From Rhizobium sp. LC145 (GTDB taxonomy: Bacteria > Pseudomonadota > Alphaproteobacteria > Rhizobiales > Rhizobiaceae), in contig NZ_LBHV01000003.1 of assembly GCF_001005825.1 (NCBI RefSeq), forward strand, positions 186,001 to 250,000: a stretch of 64,000 nucleotides of DNA, read 5' to 3'. Every line of letters starts with the position of its first letter. Within the stretch, counting starts at the first letter, position 1. Below, one piece after another: positions 8,352 to 17,716 of the stretch. The position numbers were made by a program, and so were the translations under genes. Below the pieces are notes generated by a model. That model saw only the letters and a list, made by a program, of their open reading frames with translations, had not been told where the DNA came from and did not search any database.

Positions 8352-10193
8352 ATGCGGATGGTTTTGCCGGGATTGAAGGCGGGCTTTGCGGTCGTTCTGG
8401 CGATGATATCGGCGGCGCCGGCCGCCCTGGCCCAGGAGCAGCAATGGCGGCATGCCATCGCCATCCTCGACGAGCCCAAGCTGCCTGCGGATTTCAAACA
8501 GCTACCCTATGTCAATCCCGAAGCCCCGAAGGGGGGCGAGCTGCGTCTTTCCAGCGAGGGAACGTTCGACAACTTCAATCCCTATATCGATAGAGGCACC
8601 CCCGCAGCCGGCATCTCCAGCATCTTCGACACGCTTCTGAAGCGTTCGGAAGACGAGGTATTCGGCTCCTATGGGCTTCTGGCGGAGTCGCTCTCCTATC
8701 CGGAGGACAGGTCGTCGGTGACCTTCCGGCTTCGTCCGGAAGCGAAATGGGCGGATAGCCAGCCGGTAACCCCGGAGGACGTGATCTTCAGCTTCGACAA
8801 GGCGAAGGAACACAGCGCGCTCTTCTCGAGCTACTACCGGCATGTGACCGCAGCGGAAAAGACCGGCAACCGCGAGGTGACCTTCCGTTTCGATGAAAAG
8901 AACAATAAAGAGCTGCCTTCCATCGTCGGCGATTTCCCGGTGCTGCCGAAGCACTGGTGGGAGGGCAAGGATGCGCAGGGCAAGCAGCGTGATATCTCGC
9001 GCACCACGCTCGAGCCCCCCATGGGATCCGGTCCCTACAAGATGGCATCCTTCCAGCCCGGTTCGACCATCCGCTACGAGCTGCGGGATGACTATTGGGG
9101 CAAGGATTTGCCCGTCAACATCGGCCAGAACAATTTCAAGGTGATCAGCTACACCTATTTCGCCGATAAGGATGTCGAGTTCGAGGCTTTCCGCGCAGGC
9201 AACATCGATTACATGCAGGAAAACAGCTCCAGCCGCTGGGCCACCCGCTATGATTTCGCGGCGGTCAAGGAAGGCCGCATCATACGCGAGGAGTTGACCA
9301 ACCCCTTCCGCGCCACCGGCGTGATGCAGGCTTTCGTGCCGAACATGCGGCGCGACATATTCAAGGATGCGCGGGTGCGCGAAGCGCTGAACTACGCCTA
9401 TGACTTCGAGGATATCAATAAGAACCTCGCCTATGGCGGCTTGAAGCGTGTCGATAGCTTTTTCTGGGGGACGGAGCTTGCGTCCTCCGGCTTGCCTGAG
9501 GGTCGCGAACTGGAAATTCTCGAAGGCCTCAAGGATAAGGTCCCGGCGCGGGTCTTCACCACTCCCTATACCAATCCGGTTGGCGGAGATCCGAACAAGG
9601 TGCGCGACAATCTGCGCAAGGCTGTCGGGCTCTTCAAGGAGGCGGGATGGGAGCTCAAGGGCAACCGGATGGTGAATACCAAGACCGGTCAGCCGATGAG
9701 CTTCGAAATCCTGCTCAATAGCCCGTCCTTCGAGCGCACCGTCCAGCCATATGTGGCAAGCCTCAAGAAGATCGGCATCGACGCCCGGCTCCGCATAGTC
9801 GATTCATCGCAATACATAAATCGCGTCCGCAGCTTCGACTATGACATGATGTATGGCCTATGGGCGCAGACCATGAATCCGGGCAATGAGCAGGTGGACT
9901 ATTGGGGTTCGGCATCCGTCGACAGGCCCGGCTCGCGCAACTATGCGGGCATCGCCGATCCCGCCATCGATCAGCTCATCCAGATGATCACCTTTGCGCC
10001 CAATCGAGAGGAGCAGGAGGCGGCGATCAGGGCGATGGATCGCGTGCTGCTCGCCAACCATTTCGTCGTTCCGATGTTCTATTCCGGCGAGGTGAAGATC
10101 GCTTACTGGAATCAGATCACGCATCCGGAAAGGCTTCCGGAATATGGCATTGGCTTCCCGGACATTTGGTGGTCGAAGAACGCCTCGAACTGA
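8352..10193 (+). CDS. yejA: YejA-type extracellular solute-binding protein (SBP family 5)
   Basis: The protein is 613 residues from the ATG at 8352, which follows an AAGGGG ribosome-binding site; the frame stays open to 8259 but that start would bury the signal peptide. The signal peptide is about residues 1-27 (GFAVVLAMISAAPAALAQ). The mature protein has the SBP_bac_5 pattern: the GELRLSSEGTFDNFNPY start, FRLRPEAKWADSQPVTPEDVIFS, GSGPYKM, and a late GLWAQTMNPGNEQVDYWGS region. It is the periplasmic receptor for the YejBEF importer encoded just downstream. The ligand is inferred to be oligopeptides or muropeptides. A 136-nt gap to yejB is large for an operon but carries no hairpin that I can see. 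Confidence 0.9.
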   Translation: MRMVLPGLKAGFAVVLAMISAAPAALAQEQQWRHAIAILDEPKLPADFKQLPYVNPEAPKGGELRLSSEGTFDNFNPYIDRGTPAAGISSIFDTLLKRSEDEVFGSYGLLAESLSYPEDRSSVTFRLRPEAKWADSQPVTPEDVIFSFDKAKEHSALFSSYYRHVTAAEKTGNREVTFRFDEKNNKELPSIVGDFPVLPKHWWEGKDAQGKQRDISRTTLEPPMGSGPYKMASFQPGSTIRYELRDDYWGKDLPVNIGQNNFKVISYTYFADKDVEFEAFRAGNIDYMQENSSSRWATRYDFAAVKEGRIIREELTNPFRATGVMQAFVPNMRRDIFKDARVREALNYAYDFEDINKNLAYGGLKRVDSFFWGTELASSGLPEGRELEILEGLKDKVPARVFTTPYTNPVGGDPNKVRDNLRKAVGLFKEAGWELKGNRMVNTKTGQPMSFEILLNSPSFERTVQPYVASLKKIGIDARLRIVDSSQYINRVRSFDYDMMYGLWAQTMNPGNEQVDYWGSASVDRPGSRNYAGIADPAIDQLIQMITFAPNREEQEAAIRAMDRVLLANHFVVPMFYSGEVKIAYWNQITHPERLPEYGIGFPDIWWSKNASN

Positions 10194-10329
10194 CGAGGCT
10201 TGCACCCCGCATCCGCACCTGTTCCAAATGGGATCGAATGATTCGGCATCGAAAACGAGGAAAGTGCCTTTTGAACGTCACGCAGATACGCGGTGAAGCA
10301 ATGCCGGTGACAACGGGCAGGAAGCTCTG

Positions 10330-11412
10330 ATGGGCGCCTATATTCTCCGCCGTCTCCTGCTGATGATCCCGACGATCATCGGCATCATGGCCATATCCTT
10401 CCTTGTCGTGCAGTTCGCGCCGGGCGGCCCGGTCGAGCAGGTGATCGCCCAGTTGCAGGGCCAGGATATGGGCGACCGACTTTCGGGCGGCGGCGACATG
10501 CTGAGCCAGGGCCTGTCGGGAAGCGAGGGCAGCTATCGCGGCGCCCAGGGGCTCGATCCCGAATTCATCAAGAAGCTCGAGCAGCAATTCGGTTTCGACA
10601 AGCCGCCGCTCACCCGCTTTTTCGAAATGATGTGGAACTACATCCGCTTCGATTTCGGCGAAAGCTTCTTCCGCAATACGTCGGTGCTGGATCTCATCAT
10701 CGACAAGCTTCCGGTCTCGATCTCGCTTGGTTTCTGGATACTGATCGTCTCCTACCTGATCTCCATCCCGCTCGGCATCCGCAAGGCGGTGAAGGACGGC
10801 TCGGCCTTCGACGTCTGGACCTCGGGCATCATCGTGGTGGGCTATGCCGTGCCGAGCTTCCTGTTCGGCATCCTGCTGATCGTGCTTTTCGCCGGCGGCT
10901 CCTTCCTGGATTGGTTCCCGCTACGTGGCCTCGTTTCCGATAATTTCGCCCAGCTCTCCTGGTGGGAAAAGATCATCGATTATTTCTGGCACCTGACGCT
11001 GCCGCTGATCGCCCTTTCGCTTTCCGCTTTCGCCACCACGACGCTGCTGACGAAGAACTCCTTCATCGACGAGATCCGCAAGCAATATGTGGTGACGGCG
11101 CGCGCCAAGGGGCTGAACGAGCGGCAGGTGCTCTACGGCCATGTCTTCCGCAACGCCATGCTGATCGTCATCGCCGGCTTTCCGGGCGCCTTCATTTCGG
11201 CCTTCTTCACCGGCTCGCTCCTGATCGAGAACATCTTCTCGCTCGATGGTCTCGGCCGGCTCGGCTATCTCGCGGTCGTCAACCGCGATTATCCGATCGT
11301 CTTCGGCACGCTTTATATCTTCTCGCTGATCGGCCTCTTCGTCGGACTGATCTCCGACCTCATCTACACATGGATCGACCCGCGCATCGATTTCGAGCGG
11401 AGGGATGTCTGA
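10330..11412 (+). CDS. yejB: YejB, ABC peptide importer permease
   Basis: This 360-residue DppB/OppB-type inner-membrane permease begins [20 protein letters not shown] (first membrane helix). It has a periplasmic insert rich in Gly/Gln (about residues 38-80) typical of YejB, then five further helices. The EAA-like cytoplasmic loop ([21 protein letters not shown], about residues 257-277) should contact the ATPase. The stop overlaps the yejE start, indicating coupling. An AGGA motif lies before the ATG. Confidence 0.93.
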   Translation: MGAYILRRLLLMIPTIIGIMAISFLVVQFAPGGPVEQVIAQLQGQDMGDRLSGGGDMLSQGLSGSEGSYRGAQGLDPEFIKKLEQQFGFDKPPLTRFFEMMWNYIRFDFGESFFRNTSVLDLIIDKLPVSISLGFWILIVSYLISIPLGIRKAVKDGSAFDVWTSGIIVVGYAVPSFLFGILLIVLFAGGSFLDWFPLRGLVSDNFAQLSWWEKIIDYFWHLTLPLIALSLSAFATTTLLTKNSFIDEIRKQYVVTARAKGLNERQVLYGHVFRNAMLIVIAGFPGAFISAFFTGSLLIENIFSLDGLGRLGYLAVVNRDYPIVFGTLYIFSLIGLFVGLISDLIYTWIDPRIDFERRDV

Positions 11413-12562
11413 CATGGAGGCGCCCGTCGCAACCTCGGTGAGGGAAACCGCCGCTCCGCCGAAAAAGCCCTGGATTTCGCCGACCAACCGCCGGCGGCTT
11501 GCCAATTTCCGCGCCAACAAGCGCGGCTACTGGTCCTTCTGGATCTTCATGGTCCTCTTCGTGCTGAGCCTGCTTGCGGAATTCATAGCCAATGACCGGC
11601 CGATCGTCGCCTCCTACAAGGGCGAAATCCTCTATCCGGTATTCGTGGATTATCCGGAGGAGAAGTTCGGCGGCTTCCTCGCCACGACCGACTATCGTTC
11701 GGACTTCATCCAACAGGAAATCGATGCCAATGGCTGGATGATCTGGCCGCCGATCCGCTACTCCTACCAGACGGTCAATTCCAACATTCCCCATTCGGCG
11801 CCGACGCCGCCCTTCTGGCTGATGCCGGAGGGCGACCGCTGCAGCGCCTATCCGGCGGGCGATCAGGACCCGAATTGCATTCTCGGCAACATGAACTGGC
11901 TCGGCACCGACGACCAGGCACGCGACGTGCTGGCGCGTACGATCTACGGCTTCCGCGTCTCGGTTCTGTTCGGGCTGGCGCTCACCATTTGCTCGGCCAT
12001 CATCGGCGTGACGGCCGGTGCCGTGCAGGGCTATTTCGGTGGCTGGACGGACCTTCTCCTGCAGCGGTTCATCGAGATCTGGTCGTCCATGCCGGTGCTC
12101 TACATCCTGCTGATCATCGCCGCGATCCTGCCGCCCGGCTTCTTCGTGCTGCTCGGCATCATGCTGCTCTTCTCCTGGGTGGGTTTCGTCGGCGTGGTGC
12201 GCGCCGAATTCCTGCGGGCGCGCAATTTCGAATATGTGCGGGCCGCCCGCGCGCTCGGCGTCGGCAACGGGACGATCATGTTCCGCCACCTGCTGCCGAA
12301 TGCCATGGTGGCGACGCTCACCTTCCTGCCCTTCATCCTGTCCGGCTCGATCGCAACGCTCACCTCGCTGGATTTCTTAGGTTTCGGCATGCCGCCCGGC
12401 TCTCCCTCGCTGGGTGAGATGATCGCCCAGGGCAAGAACAATCTGCAGGCGCCCTGGCTCGGGCTTGTGGCCTTCTTCACCATGTCGATCATGCTGTCGC
12501 TGCTGATCTTCGTCGGCGAGGCGGTGCGCGATGCCTTCGACCCCAGAAAGACGTTCCGGTGA
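11405..12562 (+). CDS. yejE: YejE, ABC peptide importer permease
   Basis: This 385-residue DppC/OppC-type permease carries the YejE-specific long periplasmic insertion (about residues 60-165, containing [15 protein letters not shown] and [23 protein letters not shown]). Membrane helices lie at about residues 35-57 and across the C-terminal half. The EAA loop is [20 protein letters not shown]. The ATG at 11405 overlaps the yejB stop by 8 nt behind a GGAGGG; a second ATG at 11414 is also possible. Together with YejB it forms the translocation channel. Confidence 0.93.
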   Translation: MSDMEAPVATSVRETAAPPKKPWISPTNRRRLANFRANKRGYWSFWIFMVLFVLSLLAEFIANDRPIVASYKGEILYPVFVDYPEEKFGGFLATTDYRSDFIQQEIDANGWMIWPPIRYSYQTVNSNIPHSAPTPPFWLMPEGDRCSAYPAGDQDPNCILGNMNWLGTDDQARDVLARTIYGFRVSVLFGLALTICSAIIGVTAGAVQGYFGGWTDLLLQRFIEIWSSMPVLYILLIIAAILPPGFFVLLGIMLLFSWVGFVGVVRAEFLRARNFEYVRAARALGVGNGTIMFRHLLPNAMVATLTFLPFILSGSIATLTSLDFLGFGMPPGSPSLGEMIAQGKNNLQAPWLGLVAFFTMSIMLSLLIFVGEAVRDAFDPRKTFR

Positions 12563-12566
12563 GCCG

Positions 12567-14195
12567 ATGACAGAACCTCTCCTCTCCGTCCGCGATCTTT
12601 CGGTAGCCTTCCATCAAGGTGAAAACACCTCGCTTGCCGTCGACCGCGTTTCCTTCGACATCATGCCCGGCGAAGTGATGGCGCTGGTGGGCGAATCCGG
12701 CTCTGGCAAGTCGGTGACGGCCAATTCCGTTCTCAAGCTTCTGCCTTATCCGGCGGCGAGCCATCCGTCCGGCGAAATCCTTTTCGGCGGCAAGAACCTC
12801 CTGAAAGCTTCGGAAGCGGAACTCCGCCATGTGCGCGGCAACGACATCACCATGATCTTTCAGGAGCCGATGACCTCGCTCAATCCGCTCCATGCGATCG
12901 AGAAGCAGATCGGCGAAATCCTCGACCTGCATCAGGGCATCACCGGCGAGGCGGCGCGAACGCGCGTCCTCGAACTCCTGAACCAGGTCGGCATCCGCGA
13001 GCCCGAGAAGCGCCTGAAGGCCTATCCGCACGAGCTATCCGGCGGGCAGCGCCAGCGCGTGATGATCGCCATGGCGCTCGCCAACCGCCCGAAGCTGCTG
13101 ATCGCCGATGAGCCGACGACCGCGCTCGACGTGACCGTGCAGGCACAGATCCTCGATCTTTTGCGCCGTCTCAAGGGCGATCACGGCATGTCCATGCTGT
13201 TCATCACCCATGATCTCGGCATCGTGCGGAAATTCGCCGATCGGGTCTGCGTCATGACCAAGGGCAAGATCGTCGAGACCGGCCCCGTGGAGGAGGTTTT
13301 CGTCAACCCCAAGCACGAATACACACGCCATCTGCTGGCTTCCGAACCGCGCGGCGAGCCGCCGCCTGCCGATCCCTCCCGGCCGGTAGTGATGGAAGGC
13401 GAGGACATCCGCGTCTGGTTTCCGATCAAGGCGGGTTTCCTGCGCAAGGTAGTCGATCACGTGAAAGCCGTGGACGGCGTCAACTTGAAGCTCAGGGCGG
13501 GCGAGACGCTCGGCGTCGTCGGCGAATCGGGTTCCGGGAAGACGACGCTCGGCCTGGCGCTGGCGCGATTGATCTCGTCCGAAGGCAGGATCGCCTTCAT
13601 CGGCAACGATATCGGCAAATATTCCTTCAAGGAGATGCGCCCTCTGCGTGACCGGCTGCAGGTGGTCTTTCAGGACCCTTACGGCTCACTCTCGCCGCGC
13701 ATGCCGGTGGGAGATATCATCGCCGAGGGCCTGAAGGTGCACGAGCGCGCGCTTTCCGAGCGGGAGCGGGACGAACGGGTCGCCTGGTCGCTGTCGGAGG
13801 TCGGGCTCGATCCCGCGACGCGCTGGCGCTACCCGCATGAATTCTCCGGCGGCCAGCGGCAGCGCATCGCGATCGCCCGAGCCATGGTCCTGAAACCGCG
13901 TTTCGTCATGCTCGACGAGCCGACCTCGGCGCTCGACATGACCGTGCAGGCGCAGGTAGTCGATCTCCTGCGGGACCTGCAGAAAAAGCACGATCTCGCT
14001 TATCTCTTTATCAGTCACGATCTGAAGGTCGTGAAGGCGCTCGCCAATCATGTCATCGTCATGCGTCTCGGCAAGGTGATGGAGGAGGGGCCGGCCGATG
14101 AGATTTTCAAGGCGCCCAAGCAGGAATATACCCGCGCCCTGATGGCGGCGGCCTTCGATCTCGAAGCCGTCGAGAACGGCGGCATACAGCAATAA
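12567..14195 (+). CDS. yejF: YejF, duplicated ABC ATPase of the peptide importer
   Basis: The 542-residue protein contains two tandem DppD/DppF-type ATPase domains. The first (about residues 5-260) has Walker [24 protein letters not shown] and ADEPTTALD; the second (about 280-540) has [24 protein letters not shown] and LDEPTSALD. Both nucleotide sites therefore look intact. The ATG at 12567, 4 nt after the yejE stop, gives the proper start ([11 protein letters not shown]); the longer frame overlaps yejE coding sequence. It energises YejBE. Confidence 0.94.
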   Translation: MTEPLLSVRDLSVAFHQGENTSLAVDRVSFDIMPGEVMALVGESGSGKSVTANSVLKLLPYPAASHPSGEILFGGKNLLKASEAELRHVRGNDITMIFQEPMTSLNPLHAIEKQIGEILDLHQGITGEAARTRVLELLNQVGIREPEKRLKAYPHELSGGQRQRVMIAMALANRPKLLIADEPTTALDVTVQAQILDLLRRLKGDHGMSMLFITHDLGIVRKFADRVCVMTKGKIVETGPVEEVFVNPKHEYTRHLLASEPRGEPPPADPSRPVVMEGEDIRVWFPIKAGFLRKVVDHVKAVDGVNLKLRAGETLGVVGESGSGKTTLGLALARLISSEGRIAFIGNDIGKYSFKEMRPLRDRLQVVFQDPYGSLSPRMPVGDIIAEGLKVHERALSERERDERVAWSLSEVGLDPATRWRYPHEFSGGQRQRIAIARAMVLKPRFVMLDEPTSALDMTVQAQVVDLLRDLQKKHDLAYLFISHDLKVVKALANHVIVMRLGKVMEEGPADEIFKAPKQEYTRALMAAAFDLEAVENGGIQQ

Positions 14196-14210
14196 TCGAC
14201 CAGGTGAACC

Positions 14211-15161
14211 ATGCCCGATAACAGTCCGGTCGTCATCGACCTAAAATTCGATCGTGCCGAAGTCGAGGCCGCGCTGGCCGGGGCGTTTCAAGCCAGGGCA
14301 GTGCTTCACGCCTCCGATCCGGATGCGGACCTGACGGGAGCACGCTATGCGGTGATCTGGAAGCCTGACCGCAATCTGTTTTCGCGGGCTCCGAATTTGC
14401 AGGTCCTCTTCTCCGGCGGTGCCGGGGTCGATCACATTCTCTCGCTGCCGGATTTGCCGGACATCCCGATCGTGCGTTTCGTCGATCACAGCCTGACCAC
14501 CCGCATGAGCGAATGGGTGGTGCTGCAATGCCTGACGCATCTGAGGCAGGTGCCCACTTACCTGAAGCAGCAGCGTGAGCGCCGCTGGCTCGAACTTCCA
14601 CAGCCCGAGGCGTCGGAAGTGACGGTCGGCATCATGGGGCTCGGCATTCTCGGCCAGGACTCCGCTGCCAAGTTGAAGGCGCTCGGCTTCAACGTCATCG
14701 GCTGGTCCCGCAGCAAAAAGGAAGTCGAAGGCATCGAGACCTTCCATGGGGCTGAGCTGGATGCCTTCCTCGCCCGCACGGATATCCTGGTCGGACTGCT
14801 GCCGCTGACGCCGGAAACGCGCGGCATCTTCAACGCCTCGGTTTTCTCGAAGCTGCGGCAGGGCGGTACGCTTGGAAAACCCGTATTCCTGAATGCCGGT
14901 CGCGGCGGCAGCCAGGTGGAGGCCGACATTCTCTCAGCGCTGGAAAGCGGCGTTCTCGGCGGCGCCTCGCTCGATGTGTTCGAGACCGAGCCTCTGCCGC
15001 TGGAAAGCCCCTTCTGGAGCATGGAGAATGTCGTAGTGACACCGCATGCGGCGGCCGCTTCCGATGTGCGGGCGCTGTTCCGCCATGTGGAAGGTCAGAT
15101 CAGCCGCTTGGAGACGGGCGAGCCGCTGGAATATCTGGTGGACCGGAACACTGGCTACTGA
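14211..15161 (+). CDS. GhrA-like glyoxylate/hydroxypyruvate reductase (D-2-hydroxyacid dehydrogenase)
   Basis: The 316-residue NAD(P)-dependent dehydrogenase most resembles glyoxylate/hydroxypyruvate reductase A. The Rossmann motif GIMGLGILGQDSAAKL is at about residues 139-154. The catalytic set of the family is visible: NAGRGGSQVEADIL (Arg), FETEPLP (Glu) and VVTPHAAAASD (His). It likely reduces glyoxylate or hydroxypyruvate to glycolate or glycerate in the cytoplasm. It starts 15 nt after yejF in the same direction, so it may be read with the peptide importer. Another 2-hydroxyacid dehydrogenase of a different subgroup lies at 55759-56694. Confidence 0.85.
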   Translation: MPDNSPVVIDLKFDRAEVEAALAGAFQARAVLHASDPDADLTGARYAVIWKPDRNLFSRAPNLQVLFSGGAGVDHILSLPDLPDIPIVRFVDHSLTTRMSEWVVLQCLTHLRQVPTYLKQQRERRWLELPQPEASEVTVGIMGLGILGQDSAAKLKALGFNVIGWSRSKKEVEGIETFHGAELDAFLARTDILVGLLPLTPETRGIFNASVFSKLRQGGTLGKPVFLNAGRGGSQVEADILSALESGVLGGASLDVFETEPLPLESPFWSMENVVVTPHAAAASDVRALFRHVEGQISRLETGEPLEYLVDRNTGY

Positions 15162-15237
15162 TCGGGAACATTCGCCCGTTTCCATTCGTTCCAATGTCGG
15201 AGCCGGTAGAAAATCCGGCAGGACAAGGAGCGAGATC

Positions 15238-15507
15238 ATGGACACCAAGGACAGATCGTCGTCCCATCCCCATCCGATCGGCTCTCCGATCGAGGAACCG
15301 ATGAGCCCGACGGAGGCGCGTCAGGCGCGAACGGGCCGGCCCGTCCTGATCGTGCTGGTGAGCGGCCTGATCCTGGCGTTCATCGCATGGGGCGCTGTGG
15401 AATGGTGGGGGCAGACGACCGAGCCGCCCGCGGAGCAGACGGCGACACCGCCGGCAGGCGACACCACGCCGGCCAATCCGGACGCGCGGCCCCCGAGCAC
15501 GCCATAG
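15238..15507 (+). CDS. Small single-pass membrane protein, unknown function
   Basis: The 89-residue product starts at the ATG at 15238, preceded by AAGGAGCGAG, a good ribosome-binding site; the reading frame is open further upstream but without support. It has a hydrophilic N-terminus (residues 1-34), one hydrophobic helix (about 36-57, VLIVLVSGLILAFIAWGAVEWW) and a Pro/Thr/Ala-rich tail of about 30 residues probably facing the periplasm. I recognise no family. It lies between the GhrA-like gene and pncB, co-directional with both. Confidence 0.7.
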   Translation: MDTKDRSSSHPHPIGSPIEEPMSPTEARQARTGRPVLIVLVSGLILAFIAWGAVEWWGQTTEPPAEQTATPPAGDTTPANPDARPPSTP

Positions 15508-15630
15508 CTGGATGCTATGGACTTCCCGCGCGTTTTTTTCGATAAGTCTGCCCTGGGGCGGTTGCCGCCGCCTCTGGATTATCGATGCTGAGGAGCGTTT
15601 CCGCTAAGGGGAGCGCAGGCGAGGGCAGGC

Positions 15631-16935
15631 ATGACCAAGACCGATATCGCAACCAGGGTCTACAATCACACCTGGAAGCTCGACCCGATCATCCGCAGCC
15701 TGATCGACACGGACTTCTACAAGCTCCTGATGCTGCAGATGATCTGGAAGCTCTATCCGGAGGTCGATGCCACCTTTTCCCTCATTAACCGCACCAAGTC
15801 CGTCCGCCTGGCGGAGGAGATCGATGAAGGGGAACTGCGCGAGCAGCTCGATCATGCCCGCGATGTGAGGCTCTCCAAGAAGGAGATGATCTGGCTTGCG
15901 GGTAATACCTTTTACGGCCGCAAGCAGATTTTCGAACCGGAATTTCTCAATTGGCTCGCGGATTACCGCCTGCCGGAATACGAGCTCTCCAAACGCGACG
16001 GCCAGTACGAGCTGCATTTCCATGGGCGTTGGATGGAAACCACGCTTTGGGAAATCCCGGCGCTCGCCATCATCAACGAGCTGCGCTCGCGGGCAGCAAT
16101 GCGCTCGCTCGGCCTGTTCACGCTGGACGTGCTTTATGCACGGGCCAAAGCCAAGATGTGGGAGAAGGTCGAGCGTCTGCGCACCCTTCCGGGGTTGAGA
16201 ATTTCCGATTTCGGCACTCGGCGTCGCCACAGCTTCCTCTGGCAGCGCTGGTGCGTGGAAGCCCTGAAAGAAGGTATAGGTCCCGCCTTCACCGGCACCA
16301 GCAACGTGCTGCTCGCCATGGATTCCGATCTCGAGGCGGTGGGCACCAACGCTCATGAACTGCCGATGGTCCTGGCCGCGCTTGCCGATAGCGACGAGAA
16401 ATTGCACGCGGCTCCGTACGAGGTTCTGAAGGATTGGAACCGGCTCTATCACGGCAACCTGCTGATCGTGCTGCCGGATGCCTTCGGAACCGCAGCCTTC
16501 CTGCGCGACGCGCCGGATTGGGTGGCCGACTGGACGGGTTTTCGCCCCGACAGCGCCCCGCCGATCGAAGGAGGCGAGAAGATCATCGCCTGGTGGAAGA
16601 AGATGGGGCGCGATCCCGAAAGCAAGATGCTGATCTTCTCCGACGGCCTGGACGTGGATGCCATCATCGACACGTACAAGCATTTCGAGGGCCGTGTGCG
16701 GATGAGCTTCGGCTGGGGCACCAATCTCACCAACGATTTTGCCGGTTGCGCTCCTCTGGAGATCGATGGGCTGAAACCGATCTCGATCGTCTGCAAGGTC
16801 AGCAGCGCCAATGGCCGTCCGGCAGTCAAGCTTTCGGACAATCCGCAGAAGGCGACGGGCGATCCTAAGGAAGTCGAGCGCTATCTCAAATTCTTTGGCC
16901 AGGAAGATCGGGTGGATCAGGCGGTTTTCGTCTGA
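15631..16935 (+). CDS. pncB: Nicotinate phosphoribosyltransferase
   Basis: This 434-residue enzyme of the NAD salvage (Preiss-Handler) pathway makes nicotinate mononucleotide from nicotinate and PRPP. Motifs seen: [15 protein letters not shown] at about residues 24-38, [28 protein letters not shown] with the phosphorylatable histidine, [14 protein letters not shown] and [12 protein letters not shown]. The length is standard. The start is an ATG after a purine-rich AGGCGAGGGCAGGC tract. It is convergent with the next gene across a perfect 9-bp hairpin. Confidence 0.96.
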   Translation: MTKTDIATRVYNHTWKLDPIIRSLIDTDFYKLLMLQMIWKLYPEVDATFSLINRTKSVRLAEEIDEGELREQLDHARDVRLSKKEMIWLAGNTFYGRKQIFEPEFLNWLADYRLPEYELSKRDGQYELHFHGRWMETTLWEIPALAIINELRSRAAMRSLGLFTLDVLYARAKAKMWEKVERLRTLPGLRISDFGTRRRHSFLWQRWCVEALKEGIGPAFTGTSNVLLAMDSDLEAVGTNAHELPMVLAALADSDEKLHAAPYEVLKDWNRLYHGNLLIVLPDAFGTAAFLRDAPDWVADWTGFRPDSAPPIEGGEKIIAWWKKMGRDPESKMLIFSDGLDVDAIIDTYKHFEGRVRMSFGWGTNLTNDFAGCAPLEIDGLKPISIVCKVSSANGRPAVKLSDNPQKATGDPKEVERYLKFFGQEDRVDQAVFV

Positions 16936-16959
16936 CGGTCGATCGAGTGAAGAGCGAAA

Positions 16960-16991
16960 CAGGCTCCGCATGCACGGAGCCTGCTCGATTT
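16960..16991. terminator. Hairpin between convergent pncB and glycine-zipper gene
   Basis: CAGGCTCCG and CGGAGCCTG pair perfectly over 9 bp around a 6-nt loop (16960-16983), followed rightward by CTCGATTTT. It lies 25 nt after the pncB stop. The T-run is short, so termination strength is uncertain; it could act for both convergent genes. Confidence 0.65.
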
Positions 16992-16998
16992 TCATGGT

Positions 16999-17397
16999 TT
17001 ATTCGATGATCTGAACGACCGTGTGGGTCCTCGGATCGACGATGACGCGCTGGTCGTTTACCACCGCATAGGCATAGTCGGTGTGGTCCGGTACCGGGGT
17101 CAGTACCACCGTCTCGGGTATGGGCTTGCCGACGACGATCGGCTGCTCCACAACGACGCTGGCGCTCGGCGCCGGCTGCTGTTCCACATAGGTGATGACT
17201 TCACGCGGCGGCGGATCGATCACCGTGCCGGCTGCGGCACCAACGATGCCGCCGACTGCGGCGCCAACGGGACCACCGACGATCGCACCCGTCACGGCAC
17301 CCCCGGCCGCACCCGTAACGGTGCTTTCCTGGGCTAGTGCGCTCGAGCCAAGTGAAGTAATGGCGATGGCTCCAACGGCAAGAATTATGTTTCTCAT
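16999..17397 (-). CDS. Secreted glycine-zipper protein, DUF1236-like
   Basis: The 132-residue protein has a signal peptide at about residues 1-22 (ILAVGAIAITSLGSSALAQ). A glycine-zipper stretch follows at about residues 28-60 (repeated GGAVTGAIVGGPVGAA-like GxxxG spacing), consistent with membrane association. The C-terminal half (about 85-132), with VGKPIPETVVL and YAYAVVNDQRVIVDPRTHTVVQII, resembles the DUF1236 pattern of short rhizobial periplasmic proteins. Molecular function unknown. It is monocistronic and convergent with pncB. Confidence 0.75.
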   Translation of the reverse strand: MRNIILAVGAIAITSLGSSALAQESTVTGAAGGAVTGAIVGGPVGAAVGGIVGAAAGTVIDPPPREVITYVEQQPAPSASVVVEQPIVVGKPIPETVVLTPVPDHTDYAYAVVNDQRVIVDPRTHTVVQIIE

Positions 17398-17716
17398 AGG
17401 TCTTCTCCTCTGATTGAACCTATGATGGGCTAACCCGCCGCTGGCAAACCGGTTCCGGGCTCCGGTTCACCTTGTGTTTTTGCGTGAAATGCTGTGCGAC
17501 TGGGAAAATGGAGCGCTCAATAGAATTTGAGTATCACTCCGGAAAATCTTGATGTCACTTGGGTCAGGAGAACAATACTGGCGAATCCCGAGCGTGAACT
17601 TCCGGCCCGCGCCGTGATTTCCATGCGCCCGAACCGACATCTCGAACCTATGTCTTGCCGAAGCCGGCGAGTGACCAAGATCATAGGCAGAGCATTTGCC
17701 CCGAGGGGACTTGGAG
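17398..17716. other. Intergenic region between divergent glycine-zipper and ftsH-like genes
   Basis: These 319 nt separate two divergent starts and must hold both promoters. I see no convincing gene, RNA gene or long dyad, and no sigma-32-like promoter I would defend for the protease gene. Confidence 0.6.

Noticed and set aside
10194..10329. A 19-codon frame from a TTG in the yejA-yejB gap
   Set aside because: Too short, no recognisable sequence and no independent support.
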